A stretch of 17,003 bases of DNA from Dehalococcoidia bacterium UBA6808. Lineage in GTDB: Bacteria > Chloroflexota > Dehalococcoidia > GIF9 > UBA5629. Positions 14,440 through 17,003 of this stretch are shown piece by piece (position 1 is the stretch's first letter; every line of letters starts with the position of its first letter). The translations under genes and the position numbers were made by a program. A model generated the notes under the pieces. It was not told the origin of the DNA. It saw nothing but the letters and a program-made list of their open reading frames with translations, and made no database searches. The stretch spans positions 5,729 to 22,731 of the forward strand of contig DKFA01000120.1 of assembly GCA_002452695.1 (NCBI GenBank), written 5' to 3'.

Positions 14440-15906
14440 GTGGAATACGAAACCATCATAGGGCTGGAGGTGCATTCCCAGTTGTTGACCCGCAGCAAGA
14501 TGTATTGCGGCTGCAGCACGGATTATGCCAGTGCTCCCCCCAATACACATGTCTGCCCGGTCTGCATGGGCATGCCCGGCGTGTTGCCCACTGTCAACCA
14601 GCGCGCGGTGGAGTTCACCGTCATGACCGCGCTGGCGCTCAACTGCACCATACCGGAGCGCGCCAAGTTCGACCGCAAGAACTACTGCTACCCCGACCTG
14701 ATGAAAGGCTACCAGATCTCGCAATATGACATGCCCATGAGCGTCAACGGCTACCTGGTCATCGATATCGAAGGCAGGAAAAAGAGGATTGGCATCACGC
14801 GCGTCCACCTCGAGGAGGACGTAGCCAAGCTGGTACACCGCTCAACACCCCAGGGAGAAAGCTACAGCCTGGTGGACATCAACCGTGCAGGCATGCCCCT
14901 GATGGAGATAGTCAGCGAGCCCGATATGAACAGTCCCGAAGAGGCCCGGCTCTATCTGGTTAAACTGCGCTCGATTTTACGGTACCTGGGCGTTTCCACC
15001 GGCAATATGGAGGAGGGCAGCTTCCGTTGCGATGCCAACATCAGCATACGCCCTGCAGGCTCGACCGAATTGATGGGCAAGGTCGAAGTCAAAAATATGA
15101 ACAGCTTTAAGGCCGTCTTCCGCGCATTGGAATATGAAGCACAGCGCCAGCGCGAAGCGATGGCCAGGGGCGAGAAGATACCCCAGGAGACGCGCGGCTG
15201 GGTAGATGACAAAGGCATCACCGTCAGTCAGCGCAGCAAGGAATACGCCCACGACTACAGGTATTTCCCTGAGCCTGATATTCCGCCTCTTTCCTTCAGC
15301 CGCGAGTTCGTTAGCAAGATCCGGGCCGGGCTGCCCGAACTGCCCGAAGCCAGGTACGACAGGTTCATTTCACAGTACAACCTGATGCCCTACGATGCGG
15401 AGCTGCTGACCGACTCCAGGAAGCTGGCTGACTATTTTGAAGAATGCGTTACAGCCTTGAGCAAGGGTGGAGACGTGCAGAAGAAAGCCAAGACCATCAG
15501 CAACTGGCTGCTGGGCGATTTCCTGCGGCTGCTCAATGCCGGCAACATTAAACTGGAAGATGCCCGCATCAAACCTGCACAGCTGGCCGAGATGCTGGAA
15601 CTGGTAGACAGGGGCACGCTCAGCGGGCCGCTGGCCAAGACGGTTTTCGAAGAGATGTTCAACACGGGCAAGAACGCGGCCGCCATCGTGGCGGAAAAAG
15701 GGCTGGTGCAGATCAGCGACACTGGAGAAATTGCTACAATAGTAGAGAAAATAATTGCAGAGAATGAAAAGGCAGTTGTCGATTACAGGGCCGGCAAAGA
15801 GGCTTCCCTGACCTTCCTGATCGGGCAGGTCATGAGGGCATCAAGGGGTAAAGCCAACCCGGCAGTGGTCAGGCAGATTGTCGTGGACAAACTCGGAGGG
15901 AAATAG
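14440..15906 (+). CDS. gatB: Aspartyl/glutamyl-tRNA(Asn/Gln) amidotransferase subunit B
   Basis: Subunit of GatCAB, which converts Asp-tRNA(Asn) or Glu-tRNA(Gln) to the amidated form; GatB binds and activates the misacylated tRNA. 488 residues, the normal length. Visible: YETIIGLEVHSQL at 3-15, the CxC plus CPVC pattern (C23, C25, C39, C42) of the Zn-containing GatB proteins, FDRKNYCYPDLMKGYQISQY near 86-105, the HLEEDVAKL phosphate-region motif, and the C-terminal helical and YqeY-like domain with the closing motif FLIGQVMRASRGKANP. The GTG at 14440 gives the family N-terminus exactly. There is no Shine-Dalgarno, and the promoter is so close that the message is probably leaderless. gatA and gatC are not beside it, so the complex is assembled from more than one locus. 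secG starts 1 base after its stop. Confidence 0.97.
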   Translation: MEYETIIGLEVHSQLLTRSKMYCGCSTDYASAPPNTHVCPVCMGMPGVLPTVNQRAVEFTVMTALALNCTIPERAKFDRKNYCYPDLMKGYQISQYDMPMSVNGYLVIDIEGRKKRIGITRVHLEEDVAKLVHRSTPQGESYSLVDINRAGMPLMEIVSEPDMNSPEEARLYLVKLRSILRYLGVSTGNMEEGSFRCDANISIRPAGSTELMGKVEVKNMNSFKAVFRALEYEAQRQREAMARGEKIPQETRGWVDDKGITVSQRSKEYAHDYRYFPEPDIPPLSFSREFVSKIRAGLPELPEARYDRFISQYNLMPYDAELLTDSRKLADYFEECVTALSKGGDVQKKAKTISNWLLGDFLRLLNAGNIKLEDARIKPAQLAEMLELVDRGTLSGPLAKTVFEEMFNTGKNAAAIVAEKGLVQISDTGEIATIVEKIIAENEKAVVDYRAGKEASLTFLIGQVMRASRGKANPAVVRQIVVDKLGGK

Positions 15907-15907
15907 C

Positions 15908-16132
15908 ATGCCGGTATACTTAATCATTGCACAGATTATATTGGCCGTTGCGCTGATCGGCGTCCTGGCCCTGCAGACCAAGGGCGGTGGCTTGGGCGGT
16001 ATCTTCGGGCAGTCGGATGGCGTTTACAGGACCAGGCGTGGCGTGGAAAAAACGCTCTTCCAGGTCACCATTGTGCTGGCCGTCATTTTCGTCGTGCTCT
16101 CTATCGTCATCGTCCGGATCAGCTCCACTTAA
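15908..16132 (+). CDS. secG: Preprotein translocase subunit SecG
   Basis: Small membrane subunit of the SecYEG channel; 74 residues. Two membrane segments (residues 4-22 and 49-69) flank the conserved loop LQTKGGGLGGIFGQSDGVYR (22-41), the SecG signature. The frame is open up to ATG 15878, but the start is set at ATG 15908 because GGAGGG (15896-15901) lies 6 bases ahead and this gives the usual short N-terminus. One base separates it from the gatB stop, and its ribosome site lies inside gatB, so translation is probably coupled. The SAM hydrolase gene follows after 15 bases. Confidence 0.96.
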   Translation: MPVYLIIAQIILAVALIGVLALQTKGGGLGGIFGQSDGVYRTRRGVEKTLFQVTIVLAVIFVVLSIVIVRISST

Positions 16133-16147
16133 GCAAAGGGGAGATAA

Positions 16148-16993
16148 ATGTCGCGGGTTATCACGCTGACCACCGATTTCGGTACCAGCGATGGTTATGT
16201 CGCCAGCATGAAGGGCGTGATACTCAGCATCAACCCTTCGGCTGTTATCGTCGACATTTCCCATGCCATCGAGCCGCAGTTTATCCGCCAGGCAGCCTTT
16301 ATCCTGCATACCACCTGGCGCTATTTTCCCCAGGGATCCATCCACATCGTTATCGTCGATCCCGGTGTTGGCAGCGACCGCAGAATGGTGATATTAAACA
16401 CACCCACCGCCTGTTTCCTGGCGCCCGATAACGGGGCGCTCAGCTATGTTCTATACGAACTGGAGCAGGAAAACAGGCCATCCAGCAATCCGGGCCACAA
16501 CGCTCCCTCGGAGAGGCCGGTGCCCGCAGGTTGTGAAGCCGTCTCAATTACCAAAGAGGAGTACTGGAGAAAACCGGTCAGCTCCACCTTCCACGGGCGC
16601 GATATCTTTGCGCCGGTGGCCGCTTATCTCTCGCAGGACTATCCTGTGGCAACGTTCGGAGATAAAATCGACAGCCTTTACTCCTTCCCCATTCCTGAAC
16701 CTTTTCGGGATGCAACGGGTCATCTGGTCGGCCATATCATTCATATAGACAGGTACGGCAACCTGATCACCAACTTTCGCAGCAGGGATATCCCGCCCGG
16801 CGGCGCGGCAGTGGAGATACGCAATCAGCGTATCGACAACACCAGCCCCTATTACGCGCAGGGCGGCGGGCTGATCGCGGTGGTGGGCGGCAACGACTAT
16901 CTCGAGCTGTCGGTCAGGGACGGCAGCGCAGCCGCTACTCTGGGCGCGCGGGTTGGAGACACGGTAACGATCGTGGACAGGTTGCTGAAGTGA
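16148..16993 (+). CDS. SAM hydrolase (SAM hydroxide adenosyltransferase, DUF62 family)
   Basis: Splits S-adenosylmethionine to adenosine and methionine using water; same fold as the SAM-dependent fluorinase and chlorinase. 281 residues. Visible: LTTDFGTSDGYVASMKGVI at 7-25, DPGVGSDRR at 71-79, APDNGALS at 92-99, STFHGRDIFAP at 146-156, and HIDRYGNLITN at 199-209. The hydrolase triad Asp-Arg-His is present as D71, R78 and H149, which argues for hydrolysis, not halogenation. Residues 104-130 (NRPSSNPGHNAPSERPVPAG at the core) form a Pro/Ser-rich insert after the APDNG motif, in a different place from the fluorinase loop, which precedes that motif. AGGGGAG (16137-16143) lies 4 bases before the ATG. 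It is last in the gatB-secG group; no functional link to translation or secretion is evident. Confidence 0.93.
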   Translation: MSRVITLTTDFGTSDGYVASMKGVILSINPSAVIVDISHAIEPQFIRQAAFILHTTWRYFPQGSIHIVIVDPGVGSDRRMVILNTPTACFLAPDNGALSYVLYELEQENRPSSNPGHNAPSERPVPAGCEAVSITKEEYWRKPVSSTFHGRDIFAPVAAYLSQDYPVATFGDKIDSLYSFPIPEPFRDATGHLVGHIIHIDRYGNLITNFRSRDIPPGGAAVEIRNQRIDNTSPYYAQGGGLIAVVGGNDYLELSVRDGSAAATLGARVGDTVTIVDRLLK

Positions 16994-17003
16994 GCGCTAT
17001 TTT

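Noticed and set aside
15878..15907. Upstream ATG start for SecG
   Set aside because: It lies inside gatB, and the strong GGAGGG site serves ATG 15908, which matches the family N-terminus.
16148..16993. Fluorinase or chlorinase
   Set aside because: The Asp-Arg-His triad of SAM hydrolases is intact and the fluorinase loop before APDNG is absent.

Overview
The window looks like a chromosomal stretch of an anaerobic, moderately GC-rich bacterium. The mix fits Chloroflexota, perhaps a Dehalococcoidia-like lineage: a Tat-exported DUF362 protein paired with a polyferredoxin, Rrf2-cysK, gatB-secG, and efflux genes with no TolC-type partner. That placement is inference from family knowledge and general impression, not a marker-gene result. 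No tRNA, rRNA, CRISPR array, insertion sequence or phage gene was seen.

Layout. 1-2424: 3' part of rpoC, closed by a strong intrinsic terminator. 2527-3564: ruvB from its own extended -10 promoter. 3681-5154: an Rrf2-family regulator followed at once by cysK, a likely sulfur or Fe-S responsive pair. 5155-7475: a regulated-looking spacer with an imperfect direct repeat and a near-consensus promoter, a 130-residue DUF362 gene that appears to have lost its centre, an intact 500-residue membrane polyferredoxin with six Cys-rich cluster motifs, and a short remnant. 7476-9878: an MFS transporter and CorA on the plus strand. 9881-13965: a minus-strand operon of three genes (a lipoprotein membrane-fusion protein with a very long insert, a short EmrA-like membrane-fusion protein, and an EmrB/QacA-type 14-helix MFS exporter). 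It ends 2 bases from corA, tail to tail. 13966-14439: a 474-base divergent control region with promoters for both strands and possible small ORFs. 14440-16993: gatB, secG and a SAM hydrolase (DUF62 family) in a tight operon, with gatB probably read from a leaderless or nearly leaderless message.

How the genes work together. rpoC, ruvB, gatB and secG are housekeeping (transcription, recombination, Asn/Gln-tRNA amidation, secretion). The accessory interest lies in (a) the broken DUF362-polyferredoxin locus, which keeps a good promoter, and (b) the efflux operon, where one adaptor has an oversized hairpin region and the other has none. I did not find a clearly new defence or mobile system. The best leads are those two loci and the small ORFs and operator-like repeats around them.
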